From an uncultured Pelagibacteraceae bacterium (GTDB taxonomy: Bacteria; Pseudomonadota; Alphaproteobacteria; Pelagibacterales; Pelagibacteraceae): a stretch of 64,000 nt of DNA. The position numbers and the translations under genes are program-made. Positions 55,286-64,000 of this stretch are shown piece after piece. The notes beneath the pieces were generated by a model that was not told where the DNA came from, made no database searches, and saw nothing but the letters and a program-made list of their open reading frames with translations. The stretch lies in NCBI GenBank assembly GCA_902592325.1, contig CACJEC010000001.1:186001-250000 (forward strand), written 5' to 3'. The stretch's first letter is position 1, and each line of letters opens with the position of its first letter.

Positions 55286-56176
55286 TTCATCAATAGGATC
55301 TGCTTCGTCAGTTTCTCCAATTGGTTCTTCAGTTGGTAATTCAGTTGTAGTTTTTGAAGTCATGGCTGGAGCTTGAGGTTGTTGAGTAATTCCTTGATTT
55401 CTTTTTAAGGCCTTATCAAGTTTTTTTTGAGTGTCTTCCATGGATACACCGAGTACAATTTGAAATTCTGAAAGAATTCTTTCATAAGCTTTTTCAAATA
55501 ACTGACGTTCACTATAAGATTGATCAACCATAAGATCATCACCCTTATTTAAGTCCCTAACAACTTCAGCTAATTCATAAATTTTTCCAGAAGATATTTT
55601 AGTTTCATATTCTTGAGCTCTTCTACTCCACATTGATCTTTTAATTTTTGGTTTACTTTTTAAAATTGAAACACATTTGTTGACTTGGTTTATCGTTGCC
55701 AAAGGACGTAAATTTGATTGTTTATTTACAGGAACCATTCCATTAGCTTTGTCTTTTTCAAATTTAATAACGTATGTTTCAACATCAATTCCACCAATAT
55801 TAATTTTTTTAAATTCAGTGATTTGACCCACTCCATGCTTTGGATAAACAACATAATCTTTAACTTTATATTCTTTTTTTGCAGTTTCTTGTTTTTTAAC
55901 TTTTTTAATTTCTGGTTTTATTTCATTACTTTTTGTTATTCGTAAATTTTCATTATTTTTTTTAATTTCATTAGTTTGTTGTTTTTTATCAATTTTCGTT
56001 AATTTTCTTTTTGTTACTTTTTTTATAATTTTTTTTGATGAAACCTTTTTTGCTTTTTGGACTTTAGATACTTTTTTCTTTGTAACTTTTTTTTTTGTAA
56101 CTTTTTTCTTTGTTTTTTTGGGAGTATTTTTTTTAAAGGTTTTCTTTAAAATATTTTTCAAACTTATTTTGCTCAT
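55283..56176 (-). CDS. carD: CarD-family RNA-polymerase regulator with Lys-rich N-terminal tail
   Basis: 297 residues from ATG 56176 (a longer frame from 56218 exists but lies deeper in fdxA). Residues 1 to about 115 are a Lys-rich tail with repeated KKVTKKK units; then the CarD/TRCF RNAP-interaction domain ([20 protein letters not shown]) and a helical DNA-binding domain ([20 protein letters not shown]), and a short acidic end. CarD stabilises open promoter complexes. The basic tail is unlike typical 160-170-residue CarD. It overlaps fdxA by 44 bases in another frame. Confidence 0.9.
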   Translation of the reverse strand: MSKISLKNILKKTFKKNTPKKTKKKVTKKKVTKKKVSKVQKAKKVSSKKIIKKVTKRKLTKIDKKQQTNEIKKNNENLRITKSNEIKPEIKKVKKQETAKKEYKVKDYVVYPKHGVGQITEFKKINIGGIDVETYVIKFEKDKANGMVPVNKQSNLRPLATINQVNKCVSILKSKPKIKRSMWSRRAQEYETKISSGKIYELAEVVRDLNKGDDLMVDQSYSERQLFEKAYERILSEFQIVLGVSMEDTQKKLDKALKRNQGITQQPQAPAMTSKTTTELPTEEPIGETDEADPIDE

Positions 56177-56459
56177 TTTTATATTTTTCGTGATCCGGTG
56201 GAGGATCTTTTTTCTCACTTATGTTTGGCCAGATTTCAGAATACTCTTTATTAATTTCTAGCCATTTTTCGCTACCTGGTTCTGTATCAGCTTTGATTGC
56301 ATCAACTGGACATTCAGGCTCACAAACGCCACAATCTATACACTCATCCGGTTTAATTACAAGCATATTTTTGCCTTCATAAAAGCAATCTACTGGACAA
56401 ACATCTACACAGTCCATCAGTTTACATTTAATACATTTGTCATTTACAATGTAAGTCAT
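56133..56459 (-). CDS. fdxA: 7Fe ferredoxin (FdxA)
   Basis: 108 residues. Cysteines in [18 protein letters not shown] (3Fe-4S plus 4Fe-4S pattern) and [16 protein letters not shown]. The C-terminal [12 protein letters not shown] and FEKYFKENL match the FdxA family, which confirms the stop inside the carD 5' region. Electron carrier of unknown partner. TAATG overlap with the terB-like gene; helicase-fdxA-carD order is widespread in alphaproteobacteria. Confidence 0.95.
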   Translation of the reverse strand: MTYIVNDKCIKCKLMDCVDVCPVDCFYEGKNMLVIKPDECIDCGVCEPECPVDAIKADTEPGSEKWLEINKEYSEIWPNISEKKDPPPDHEKYKNEQNKFEKYFKENL

Positions 56460-56875
56460 TACAAATTTTCTTTTTTGATTTGTTCTTTAATATCTCCCAT
56501 AGTTTTACTGTCAATATATAACAGTCCAGCTAGTCGTCGCATTAAATTAGTTTCGTAGATATCAGCATCTTTGTTAGAGTAAATAATTCTCCATAGTGCT
56601 TTTATAATTTTAATTTTATTTATTTCTTCAAGATTTTTAATTTCTTTTGTAAAATCTAGTATTTGGTTGGCATTTTCTTCTTTTTGTTTGGCTTTAGATA
56701 TTAAAGTTTCTAATTCATTATGATTTGCATCAAGATCTAACAAAGTTTTCTTTATAATTTCTTCCTCTTTATTTGTGTATTTTTCATCAATTTTTGCAGC
56801 ATGTATTAATAGTGCCGCTATTTTAATTAGATAAGAATTAGTAGATTCATTTTTTTTTTCTTTATTAAAAAACAT
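56459..56875 (-). CDS. TerB-like helical protein
   Basis: 138 residues, all-helical. [20 protein letters not shown] near the start with EEEIIKKTL and a second half [20 protein letters not shown] match the TerB/DjlA-N fold, in which acidic residues bind metal. Not linked to tellurite genes here. Three bases after the helicase gene, so probably in the same operon. Function unknown. Confidence 0.78.
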   Translation of the reverse strand: MFFNKEKKNESTNSYLIKIAALLIHAAKIDEKYTNKEEEIIKKTLLDLDANHNELETLISKAKQKEENANQILDFTKEIKNLEEINKIKIIKALWRIIYSNKDADIYETNLMRRLAGLLYIDSKTMGDIKEQIKKENL

Positions 56876-56878
56876 TTT

Positions 56879-59359
56879 TTATCTAAAGTTAAAATTTTTT
56901 AACACCTTAAAAGGATTTTCTTTATCAGTTTTTTTATTAAAAATTTTTTTGAATTTTTTCTGGGGCACATATTTAAAAAAAATATCTTCATTTCTCTTAA
57001 TTACTTTATAATTCATCTTTTTTATAAGTTTTTCAAAGTTATCTTTGTTGCAGCCTAAAAGATTTAACATTTCTGGAATTAATTTAATTTCTTTATTTTC
57101 CTCAGATCCAGAATTTATAATTTTCATAAATAATCTCTCTAAAATATCAATCCTTACAAAAAAATTGTCAAATTTCTCAAAACCACAAAGTAACATGAAA
57201 TTTTTATTTCTATTTTCTTTATCTTCAATAAAATTCAAACCAAAAGTTGGAGGATTAAGTTTAAAATATTTTTGATGATAATTTTTCCAAAGCAAAGTTC
57301 TTATTGTAACAGGTTCTGGTTTCATTAGTTTATATAAAAATACATGATACCTACCAAACTTAACTCCTAATTCTCTTAATATTTTTCTTTCATGCTGTCC
57401 TAAGTTTTTCAAATATTCAGTAACATTTTCTCTTATTAACACGCCGTTATTTTCATAAAGTTGATAAGCTAATGCTTTTATAGATGAATGTTTATCTTTT
57501 AGATTTTTTAAATCTATTAAACTTTGTAGAACTGTATCAATTTTATTTTGTAACCATTTTTTTATAAATGAGCTTAATTTTTGTCTTTGATCTCGCTCAA
57601 GAATATCATCTACAATTAACTCAAAATTAGGATTTAAATAATCATTTCCTTGAGTTAATTTTGCAATAGCAAAAGATTTCCAATAAATTTTAAAGTCATT
57701 ATTTAGTTCAACTAAACCTGTATCAATTATATTTTGAATTCTCTTTTCTAACTCTGGTCCAATTGTTTGTCTTGCCGCTTTTTTAAGAGATTTAATATCA
57801 GTTTCTAAAGCACCTTTTTTAAGATCTAATTCTAGTTTTAAACCATTAATTTTTCCTATAAATTGATTGTCAATTATTACATCATTGTTTTCAAGTATTT
57901 CTGTTTTAAATTCCATATCTTGTTTTAAACCTCTTGCTAATATACTTGCTCTTTTGTCAATAAAAGTTTTTGTAAGTTCCTCATGAAGTCTATCTGAAAG
58001 TCTATCTTCTAATAATTTTGTTTTTTCTATCCAATAATCTTGATTTTCTATCCAATTATTTTTATTTGAAACATATGACCAAGTTCTAACATTTGCAATT
58101 CTATTTGATAAAGAATCAACATTTCCGTCTAATTTGTCTAATTTCATAAGCTGTAATCGCATATATTCATTGGTAATCTTCTCTTTTTTACTGCTTAGAA
58201 ATTTAAATACATTTTCTATTACCTCATAGTGGTTTCCATAAGTCTTTTTAACAAAGTCTGGTATTTGACAGCATTCCCAGAGTAAATTGAGCTTTTTTTT
58301 GTCAAAACACACATTCTCAAAATTTTTATCTCTAAGAAAATATTTTAAAGCTTTTTCATCCTCGCATTCGTGTATCTTTCTTAGCCATTCTTTTTGTGGT
58401 TTTTCTTCTAAAGATTTAATTAAGCTTTGTGGGTTATCAAAATTAAGATTAGAATTTCTCCAAAATAAAGTTTTGTTTTCTTCAAATTTATGATTTTCTA
58501 ATAAATCAACCTCTTCTGCATTGATTTCTTTACAATCTCCCGTTATCCCAAAACTACCATCGTTAAGGTATCTTCCAGCTCTTCCAGCAATTTGTCCTAT
58601 TTCAGACAAGTTAAGTTTTCTCAATTTTTTTCCATCAAATTTTTTTAAATTAGAAAAATAGACATTGTCTAAATCCATATTTATACCCATACCAATGGCA
58701 TCTGTTGCTACTAAAAAATCAACATCTCCAGATTGATATAACTCTACTTGTGCATTTCTTGTTTTAGGACTTAAAGATCCCATTACAATTGCAGCCCCAC
58801 CCTTTTGTCTTCTAATTAACTCTGCAATTGCGTAAACTTCTTCAGCAGAAAAAGCTATAATTGCGGTTTTTCTATTGATTCTAGAAATTTTTTTATGCCC
58901 CATATATGTAAGTTTTGATAACCTATTTCTATTAATAAACTCAATATCTTCATCTAATTTCGAAACAATATTCTTAATAGTACTAGATCCCATTAACATT
59001 GTAAGTTTACTTCCTCTCATGTTTAGCAATCTATCAGTAAAAATATGACCTCTTTCATGATCCGCACACATTTGAATTTCATCAACAGCAATAAAATCTA
59101 ATGATTTATCAATTGGCATAGACTCAACAGTGCATAGAAAATATTTTGCATCAGTAGGAATAATTTTTTCTTCACCAGTGATTAGAGCAGCTTTATTTTG
59201 ACCAACTTTACTGATTATTTTATCATAAACCTCTCTTGCTAATAATCTAAGTGGAAAACCAATCATTCCAGTGTCAAAAGACAACATGGTTTCTATAGCC
59301 AGATGAGTTTTTCCAGTGTTTGTCGGACCAAGAACAGCAGTAATTTTATTTTTAGTCAT
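56879..59359 (-). CDS. Suv3-like DExH-box RNA helicase
   Basis: 826 residues. Walker A AVLGPTNTGKTHLAIETML at residue 8, DEIQ box in AVDEIQMCADHERGHIF near 95, ATDAIGMGINMDLDNVYFSN near 220 and QIAGRAGRYLNDGSFG near 255: the superfamily 2 core of mitochondrial Suv3 and its alphaproteobacterial relatives. The long C-terminal half is Lys/Asn-rich. It may act in RNA turnover with PNPase, as Suv3 does in mitochondria (inference). First gene of the helicase-terB-fdxA-carD run. Confidence 0.88.
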   Translation of the reverse strand: MTKNKITAVLGPTNTGKTHLAIETMLSFDTGMIGFPLRLLAREVYDKIISKVGQNKAALITGEEKIIPTDAKYFLCTVESMPIDKSLDFIAVDEIQMCADHERGHIFTDRLLNMRGSKLTMLMGSSTIKNIVSKLDEDIEFINRNRLSKLTYMGHKKISRINRKTAIIAFSAEEVYAIAELIRRQKGGAAIVMGSLSPKTRNAQVELYQSGDVDFLVATDAIGMGINMDLDNVYFSNLKKFDGKKLRKLNLSEIGQIAGRAGRYLNDGSFGITGDCKEINAEEVDLLENHKFEENKTLFWRNSNLNFDNPQSLIKSLEEKPQKEWLRKIHECEDEKALKYFLRDKNFENVCFDKKKLNLLWECCQIPDFVKKTYGNHYEVIENVFKFLSSKKEKITNEYMRLQLMKLDKLDGNVDSLSNRIANVRTWSYVSNKNNWIENQDYWIEKTKLLEDRLSDRLHEELTKTFIDKRASILARGLKQDMEFKTEILENNDVIIDNQFIGKINGLKLELDLKKGALETDIKSLKKAARQTIGPELEKRIQNIIDTGLVELNNDFKIYWKSFAIAKLTQGNDYLNPNFELIVDDILERDQRQKLSSFIKKWLQNKIDTVLQSLIDLKNLKDKHSSIKALAYQLYENNGVLIRENVTEYLKNLGQHERKILRELGVKFGRYHVFLYKLMKPEPVTIRTLLWKNYHQKYFKLNPPTFGLNFIEDKENRNKNFMLLCGFEKFDNFFVRIDILERLFMKIINSGSEENKEIKLIPEMLNLLGCNKDNFEKLIKKMNYKVIKRNEDIFFKYVPQKKFKKIFNKKTDKENPFKVLKNFNFR

Positions 59360-59476
59360 TTCTATCTTTGGTATGCTTTTTATTTTGACTACCAGATATT
59401 GTTGGTGTCAAAGAACAAAAAAGGTCTAAAACATGTCCGAATCGTTGGATAAAATGTTCTCATTTTTTAAAAGGTT

Positions 59477-59902
59477 CTATCCCCCAGGGCCAAAATTTGA
59501 AGGTTTTATTTTAATTATTTTCCAAACTCCAGAAGCAGATGTAATAATTTTATCATTACATTTTAATTCACAAAATAAAAAAATTAATGTTTTAGTTTTT
59601 TTTAATATTTTAACTCTACCTATAATTTCATCACCTACTTTAGAGGCTCCTATAAATTTTAAATCTAGAGAGATTGTCACACAAGATGCATTATCTGCTG
59701 AACGATGTGCTGCTGTCCCCGCTCCTGCATCTACTAAAGCTGATAAATATCCTCCATGTGTAATACCAGCTGCATTCAAATGATTTTCATTAATTGTAGA
59801 TTTAAATTCGTATTCAGTATCTGAAATATTTCTAAACATTACTCCACCGTTATGTTTCATAAATCCTGGCTTTAAACTAATTTGTTCAAATTTTTCAGAC
59901 AT
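59477..59902 (-). CDS. PaaI/YdiI-type hot-dog thioesterase
   Basis: 141 residues. AGITHGGYLSALVDAGAGTA near 45 carries the HGG-type catalytic segment and VTISLDLKFIGASKVGDEI near 73 the paired strand. Hydrolyses acyl- or aryl-CoA in relatives; substrate unknown. A 117-base gap separates it from the helicase gene. Confidence 0.83.
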   Translation of the reverse strand: MSEKFEQISLKPGFMKHNGGVMFRNISDTEYEFKSTINENHLNAAGITHGGYLSALVDAGAGTAAHRSADNASCVTISLDLKFIGASKVGDEIIGRVKILKKTKTLIFLFCELKCNDKIITSASGVWKIIKIKPSNFGPGG

Positions 59903-59912
59903 AATCTATTTT

Positions 59913-60011
59913 TTATAATATAAAAGTTAAAATTAATAAAATCATAAAAATGATTAAAAAAAAATAAATCACAGACTTTTGAAGAGAAGATTTCATTAAC
60001 CATTTAAACAT
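59913..60011 (-). CDS. 32-residue single-pass membrane peptide
   Basis: From ATG 60011-60009 to TAA 59915-59913, between tRNA-Arg and the thioesterase gene. MFKWLMKSSLQKS is a basic N-terminus followed by one hydrophobic helix (VIYFFLIIFMILLILTFIL). An AGG lies eight bases upstream of the ATG. Too short for homology by eye; in a very AT-rich genome hydrophobic frames arise by chance. Confidence 0.4.
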   Translation of the reverse strand: MFKWLMKSSLQKSVIYFFLIIFMILLILTFIL

Positions 60012-60029
60012 ATTATTACCTTTTTTTAA

Positions 60030-60106
60030 TGGTGCGCCTGCTAGGAGTCGAACCCAGAACCTCCTGGTCCGTAGCCAAGCGCTCTATCCAATTGAGCTAC
60101 AGGCGC
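60030..60106 (-). tRNA. tRNA-Arg(ACG)
   Basis: 77 bases on the minus strand. Acceptor GCGCCTG/CAGGCGC, D-arm AGCTCAATTGGATAGAGC (split across its stem), anticodon stem CTTGG/CCAGG with loop CTACGGA giving anticodon ACG (normally read as I34 for CGN), T-arm with GTTCGACT, and an encoded ACCA end. Confidence 0.95.
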
Positions 60107-60179
60107 ATTTTTTAATTTTATTTAATTATAGTATATTAATTTTTAGTGTATTTTAATGATAAGACAAATTTAAAATTTT

Positions 60180-61355
60180 ATGATTAATAAAGAAAAAGAA
60201 GTAGTTATTGTAAGTGCGATTAGAACCCCAATAGGTACTTATAAAGGTTCATTAAAAAATATTAGATCAGATCAACTTGGATCAATAGTTATAAAGGAAG
60301 TATTAAAAAGATCTAAATTAAATAAAGATGAAATAGATGAGGTAATTATGGGTCAAGTATTGACTGCTGGAGCTGGACAAAACCCAGCAAGACAAGCCGC
60401 GATTAATGCTGGTATACCTATTTCAAAACCAGCTCACATAGTCAATCAAGTATGTGGTTCTGGACTTAGAGCTGTAATATCAGGATATCAATCAATCAAA
60501 TTAGGAGAGTCAAAAAATATAATTTCTGGGGGTCAAGAAAATATGTCAATAACTCCATACTCTATCTTTTATCAAGATGGAAAAAAAATTTCTAAAGATA
60601 AATTTATAGATACAATGATTAACGATGGATTAACAGATGCATTTAATAATTATCATATGGGTGTTACGGCAGAAAATATTGCGAAAAAATTTAATATATC
60701 AAGAGAAGAACAAGATGAATTTGCTTTAAATTCTCAAAAAAAAACATTAGCAGCTATTAAAAATAATAAATTTGATGATGAGTTAGTTCAAATAAATCAA
60801 GATGGTTATATCTTAAATAAAGATGAACATCCAAGAGTAGATTTAAAATTATCTGATTTAAAAAAATTAAAAACTGTTTTTCATGAAAATGGATCGGTTA
60901 CTCCAGGAAACTCCTCAGGAATAAATGATGGAGCTGCTGCATTACTATTAACTACATTAGATGAAGCAAAAAAAAAATCTATCAAGCCATTAGCAAAAAT
61001 AGTGTCTTGGGCCTCAGTTGGCGTAGATCCCGCTCTGATGGGGTTAGGGCCTATAGAAGCTGTTCGTGAAGCTCTTAAAAAAGCAAAATGGAAATTAGAT
61101 GAAATTGATTTATTTGAAATAAATGAGGCTTTTGCTGCACAAAGTATTGCCGTGATTCGTGAATTAAATATTGATCAAAATAAAGTAAATGTTAATGGAG
61201 GTGCTATAGCTCTTGGTCATCCTATCGGAGCTTCAGGAGCTAGAATATTGGTGACATTAATACATGAGATGACTAGACAAAATAAAGGTAAAGGTTGTGC
61301 AACACTTTGTATAGGTGGTGGAATGGGTATAGCTTTATGTATTGAGAAAATTTAG
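60180..61355 (+). CDS. Acetyl-CoA acetyltransferase (thiolase)
   Basis: 391 residues. Condenses or cleaves acetoacetyl-CoA. Nucleophile cysteine in HIVNQVCGSGLRAVISG near 90, FEINEAFAAQSIAVI near 312, the catalytic His in NVNGGAIALGHPIGASGARI near 345 and second Cys in GCATLCIGGGMGIAL near 378: the biosynthetic thiolase pattern (AtoB/PhaA-like). It stands alone between tRNA-Arg and aceE, so the pathway is not shown by its neighbours. Confidence 0.95.
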   Translation: MINKEKEVVIVSAIRTPIGTYKGSLKNIRSDQLGSIVIKEVLKRSKLNKDEIDEVIMGQVLTAGAGQNPARQAAINAGIPISKPAHIVNQVCGSGLRAVISGYQSIKLGESKNIISGGQENMSITPYSIFYQDGKKISKDKFIDTMINDGLTDAFNNYHMGVTAENIAKKFNISREEQDEFALNSQKKTLAAIKNNKFDDELVQINQDGYILNKDEHPRVDLKLSDLKKLKTVFHENGSVTPGNSSGINDGAAALLLTTLDEAKKKSIKPLAKIVSWASVGVDPALMGLGPIEAVREALKKAKWKLDEIDLFEINEAFAAQSIAVIRELNIDQNKVNVNGGAIALGHPIGASGARILVTLIHEMTRQNKGKGCATLCIGGGMGIALCIEKI

Positions 61356-61468
61356 GAATTAATCTTTCCGTATTTCTCCTCTAATAAAATTTTTTGTATC
61401 CAAGTTTTAGCATCAATATATTTACTAACTTTTGGTTGAATTAGTGCATTTAATAACTTTTTAATCAT
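61352..61468 (-). CDS. Possible 38-residue protein opposite the thiolase-aceE gap
   Basis: Minus-strand frame from ATG 61468 to TAA 61354-61352. It reads MIKKLLNALIQPKVSKYIDA followed by a charged amphipathic segment, soluble and not low complexity. No Shine-Dalgarno site is visible and an in-frame stop precedes the ATG closely. Its end overlaps the thiolase stop. It fills most of the 211-base gap, which is long for this genome; that is the main reason to list it. Confidence 0.3.
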   Translation of the reverse strand: MIKKLLNALIQPKVSKYIDAKTWIQKILLEEKYGKINS

Positions 61469-61566
61469 TTTTGAAGCATCAACTTAAAGAGTGTCAAAAA
61501 ATTGGAGAGAATGTGTTAGAATTTACAATTGTGTAGGTTTTTATGGTGTATAAAAATAAATAGTAA

Positions 61567-64000
61567 ATGATAGAAAAATTATTAGTTCCAGATATAGGTG
61601 ATTTTGAAAATGTAGAGGTAATTGAACTACTAGTTAATGAAGGACAGGAAATTACAAAAGATGAGCCAGTTATTACAATTGAAAGTGATAAATCCAGTGT
61701 TGAAATACCATCAACTTTTGCAGGTAAAATAGAGTCTATAAAAGTAAAAGTAGGCGATAAAGTCTCAAAGGGAGACTTAATTCTTAATATATCAAAGTCA
61801 AATCAAGACTTTAATGAGTCTAAAATCATTCCAAAAGATACTGAGAACTTAATACAAGAGGCAGAAAATGTACTAAAAAAATCTCAAGAACAAAAAACAC
61901 TTATTAAAAAAAAAGAAAAACCTGAAATAATTCAAGTAGTTAAAGATGGTGATTTAGACCCATTAGAGACTAAAGAATGGCTTGAATCTTTATCTGCTGT
62001 GATTGAAAAAGATGGAAATCTGAGAGCTCATTATTTAATCAAAGAATTAATAAATAAAGCTTACATGGAAGGTGCTAATATACCTTATACTCAAAACACT
62101 CCTTATATAAATACAATTCCAGCTAATGAAGAAAAGAAATCAAATGGCGATCAGAATATTGAAAGAAGAATTAGATCATTAATTAGATGGAATGCTGCTG
62201 CAATGGTTGTGAGAGCTAACAAAAAGTTTCCTGAACTAGGAGGCCATATAGGAACATTTGCATCAGCAGCAACTTTATATGATGTTGGTATGAATCATTT
62301 TTGGAGAGCTAAGAACAATAAGTTTGGGGGAGATTTAGTTTATTTTCAAGGACATAGTGCACCAGGTATGTATGCAAGAGCATTTCTTGAGGGAAGACTT
62401 AATGAAAAACAACTAGATAGTTTTAGACAAGAAGTTAATCCTGGAGGATTATCTTCTTATCCTCACCCGTGGTTAATGCCTAATTTTTGGCAGTTCCCAA
62501 CAGTATCCATGGGATTAGGACCAATGTTAGCAATTTATCAAGCAAGATATATGAAATATTTGATTAACAGGGGTCTTATCAAAGATGAAGGACGGAAAGT
62601 ATGGGCTTTCTTAGGAGACGGGGAAATGGATGAACCAGAGTCTTTAGGAGCAATTGGTTTAGCAGCTAGAGAAAAATTAGATAATCTAATATTTGTGATC
62701 AATTGTAACCTTCAAAGATTAGACGGACCTGTAAGGGGTAATGGAAAAATCATACAAGAATTAGAGGGTATTTTTAGAGGAGCTGGTTGGAATGTTATCA
62801 AAGTTATTTGGGGTTCTTATTGGGATCCGTTATTGGCTAACGATAAAACTGGCCATTTAATTAAAGTTATGAATGAAACTGTCGATGGAGAATATCAAGC
62901 GATGAAAGCAAGAGATGGAGCTTATGTGCGAGAAAAGTTTTTTGGCAAATATCCTGAAACTAAAGAGTTAATCTCAAGCCTTTCAGACAAAGATATATGG
63001 AGATTGAATAGAGGTGGACATGATCCTCACAAAGTTTTTGCAGCTTATGATAAAGCCTCAAAAAATATTGGAAGTCCAACAGTTGTGATTGCTAAGACTA
63101 TAAAGGGTTATGGAATGGGCAAAAGTGGAGAGAGTGTAAATACAACACATCAAACTAAAAAATTAGATATAGACGATTTGATGTATTACAGAGATAGGTT
63201 TGATGTTCCTTTAACTGATAAACAAGTAGAAAATATTGAATATTATAAGCCAGACCAAAACTCACCTGAAATAAAATATATCAAAGAAAGAAGACTTCAA
63301 TTGGGAGGATTTATCCCAGAAAGAACTACTTATGCAAAACCTATTAAAGCTCCACCAAAAAACATTTTTGACAATATGAAGGAATCAACAGGTAAAAAAG
63401 AAATGTCTACTACGATGGCATTGGTAAGAATGCTAACTAATCTTCTGAGAGATAAAAATGTTGCACCAAGATTAGTACCAATTATTCCTGATGAGGCAAG
63501 GACTTTTGGTATGGAGGGTTTTTTTCAGAAAGTAGGAATATATGCTCATGAAGGCCAAAAATATGAACCTGAGGACTCAGCACAATTAAGTTCTTATAGA
63601 GAAGAAAAAAGTGGACAAGTCTTAGAGGAGGGAATTACTGAAGCAGGAGCTATGTCATCTTGGATAGCAGCAGGAACTTCTTACACAAATCATGATATTG
63701 AGATGATCCCTATTTATCTTTTTTATTCAATGTTTGGTTTTCAAAGAATAGGTGATTTAGCTTGGGCAGGAGCAGACAGTCAATCTAGAGGATTTTTGAT
63801 TGGTGCTACAGCTGGAAGAACCACTTTAGCAGGTGAGGGACTTCAACATCAAGATGGCCATAGTCATTTAATAGCATCAACAATACCTAATTGTATTTCA
63901 TATGATCCAACATTTCATTATGAACTTGCTGTAATTTTTAGGGATGGCTTGAGAAGGATGCACGAAAAGAAAGAAAATATTTTTTATTATATCACAACAA
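61567..64000 (+). CDS. aceE: Pyruvate dehydrogenase E1 component with N-terminal lipoyl domain (3' end outside window)
   Basis: 811 codons to the right edge, open throughout. Residues 1 to about 76 form a lipoyl domain (LLVPDIGDFENVEVIE; lipoyl Lys42 in ESDKSS), then a charged linker to about 125. From there it is homodimeric AceE: DPLETKEWLESLSAVI near 137, INTIPA near 183, and the thiamine-diphosphate motif GDGEMDEPESLGA near 351. E1 decarboxylates pyruvate and acetylates lipoyl groups usually carried by E2. The lipoyl domain closely resembles AceF-type E2 domains. E2 and E3 would lie beyond the window. Confidence 0.95.
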   Translation, partial: MIEKLLVPDIGDFENVEVIELLVNEGQEITKDEPVITIESDKSSVEIPSTFAGKIESIKVKVGDKVSKGDLILNISKSNQDFNESKIIPKDTENLIQEAENVLKKSQEQKTLIKKKEKPEIIQVVKDGDLDPLETKEWLESLSAVIEKDGNLRAHYLIKELINKAYMEGANIPYTQNTPYINTIPANEEKKSNGDQNIERRIRSLIRWNAAAMVVRANKKFPELGGHIGTFASAATLYDVGMNHFWRAKNNKFGGDLVYFQGHSAPGMYARAFLEGRLNEKQLDSFRQEVNPGGLSSYPHPWLMPNFWQFPTVSMGLGPMLAIYQARYMKYLINRGLIKDEGRKVWAFLGDGEMDEPESLGAIGLAAREKLDNLIFVINCNLQRLDGPVRGNGKIIQELEGIFRGAGWNVIKVIWGSYWDPLLANDKTGHLIKVMNETVDGEYQAMKARDGAYVREKFFGKYPETKELISSLSDKDIWRLNRGGHDPHKVFAAYDKASKNIGSPTVVIAKTIKGYGMGKSGESVNTTHQTKKLDIDDLMYYRDRFDVPLTDKQVENIEYYKPDQNSPEIKYIKERRLQLGGFIPERTTYAKPIKAPPKNIFDNMKESTGKKEMSTTMALVRMLTNLLRDKNVAPRLVPIIPDEARTFGMEGFFQKVGIYAHEGQKYEPEDSAQLSSYREEKSGQVLEEGITEAGAMSSWIAAGTSYTNHDIEMIPIYLFYSMFGFQRIGDLAWAGADSQSRGFLIGATAGRTTLAGEGLQHQDGHSHLIASTIPNCISYDPTFHYELAVIFRDGLRRMHEKKENIFYYITT

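Noticed and set aside
61502..61529. Promoter TTGGAG-16-TACAAT before aceE
   Set aside because: The -10 is fair but the -35 matches only three bases; in this AT-rich sequence that is too weak to list as a feature.

Overview
The window is a gene-dense, strongly AT-rich stretch of a streamlined alphaproteobacterial chromosome. Very short intergenic gaps, many TAATG or ATGA overlaps, Lys/Ile/Asn-rich proteins and the gene order (tsaB-fur-miaB-phoH-ybeY-lnt-metK, irr next to fabA-fabB-fabI, helicase-fdxA-carD, argH-small lipoprotein-lysA) point to the SAR11 clade (Pelagibacterales). This is inferred from style and synteny, not from a marker-gene search. I see no phage, insertion sequence, CRISPR array or rRNA operon. 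No stretch longer than 300 bases lacks a gene.

Layout. 1-5.2 kb (minus): nth (cut by the left edge), dapB and the dnaJ-dnaK-grpE chaperone block, with a good sigma-32-type promoter before dnaK. 5.2-8.5 kb: rdgB, then a divergent lpoA-like / rsmI-BON lipoprotein pair that mirrors the yraM/yraL/yraP neighbourhood of enterics. 8.5-16 kb: maeB, murJ, trpS, an Nfu-type Fe-S scaffold, a Bax-like glucosaminidase and a polysaccharide deacetylase. 16-23 kb (plus): a short tsaB, fur, a 2OG-Fe(II) oxygenase, miaB, phoH, ybeY, lnt, metK. 23-29.6 kb: nusA-infB-rbfA-rpsO-pnp, preceded by a promoter and a terminator-like hairpin that abuts the nusA ribosome-binding site. 30-37 kb: fabI-fabB-fabA divergent from irr, then katG with a 2OG oxygenase and a DUF2061 protein, then a previously easy-to-miss 59-residue cysteine-rich protein behind two tandem Fur-box-like sites. 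37-46 kb: SH3 protein, moeB/thiF-like, dut, coaBC, ubiB, ubiE (minus), then mutM-rpsT and dnaA-dnaN (plus). 46-53 kb: acyltransferase, lysA-lptM-argH, TlpA-like thioredoxin, HIG1 protein, esterase, HNH protein, coq7, dsbB, DedA-like protein. 53-64 kb: tRNA-Leu(CAA), acyl-CoA ligase, a 26-residue Lys/Arg mini-protein with its own promoter, leader hairpin and terminator, carD-fdxA-terB-Suv3-like helicase, a thioesterase, a 32-residue membrane peptide, tRNA-Arg(ACG), a thiolase, and aceE with an unusual N-terminal lipoyl domain (cut by the right edge).

How it fits together. Most genes are core housekeeping: translation, protein folding, ubiquinone, fatty-acid and lysine/arginine synthesis, envelope assembly and central carbon metabolism. 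The regulatory layer is the most informative part. Sites resembling the Irr iron-control element lie in front of both irr and katG, and Fur-like boxes lie in front of the cysteine-rich mini-protein and in the rpsT-dnaA gap, so the window contains a plausible iron/peroxide circuit. Several genes usually found in these conserved operons are missing here (rimP, truB, trmB, rimI, corC, hrcA), in keeping with genome streamlining.
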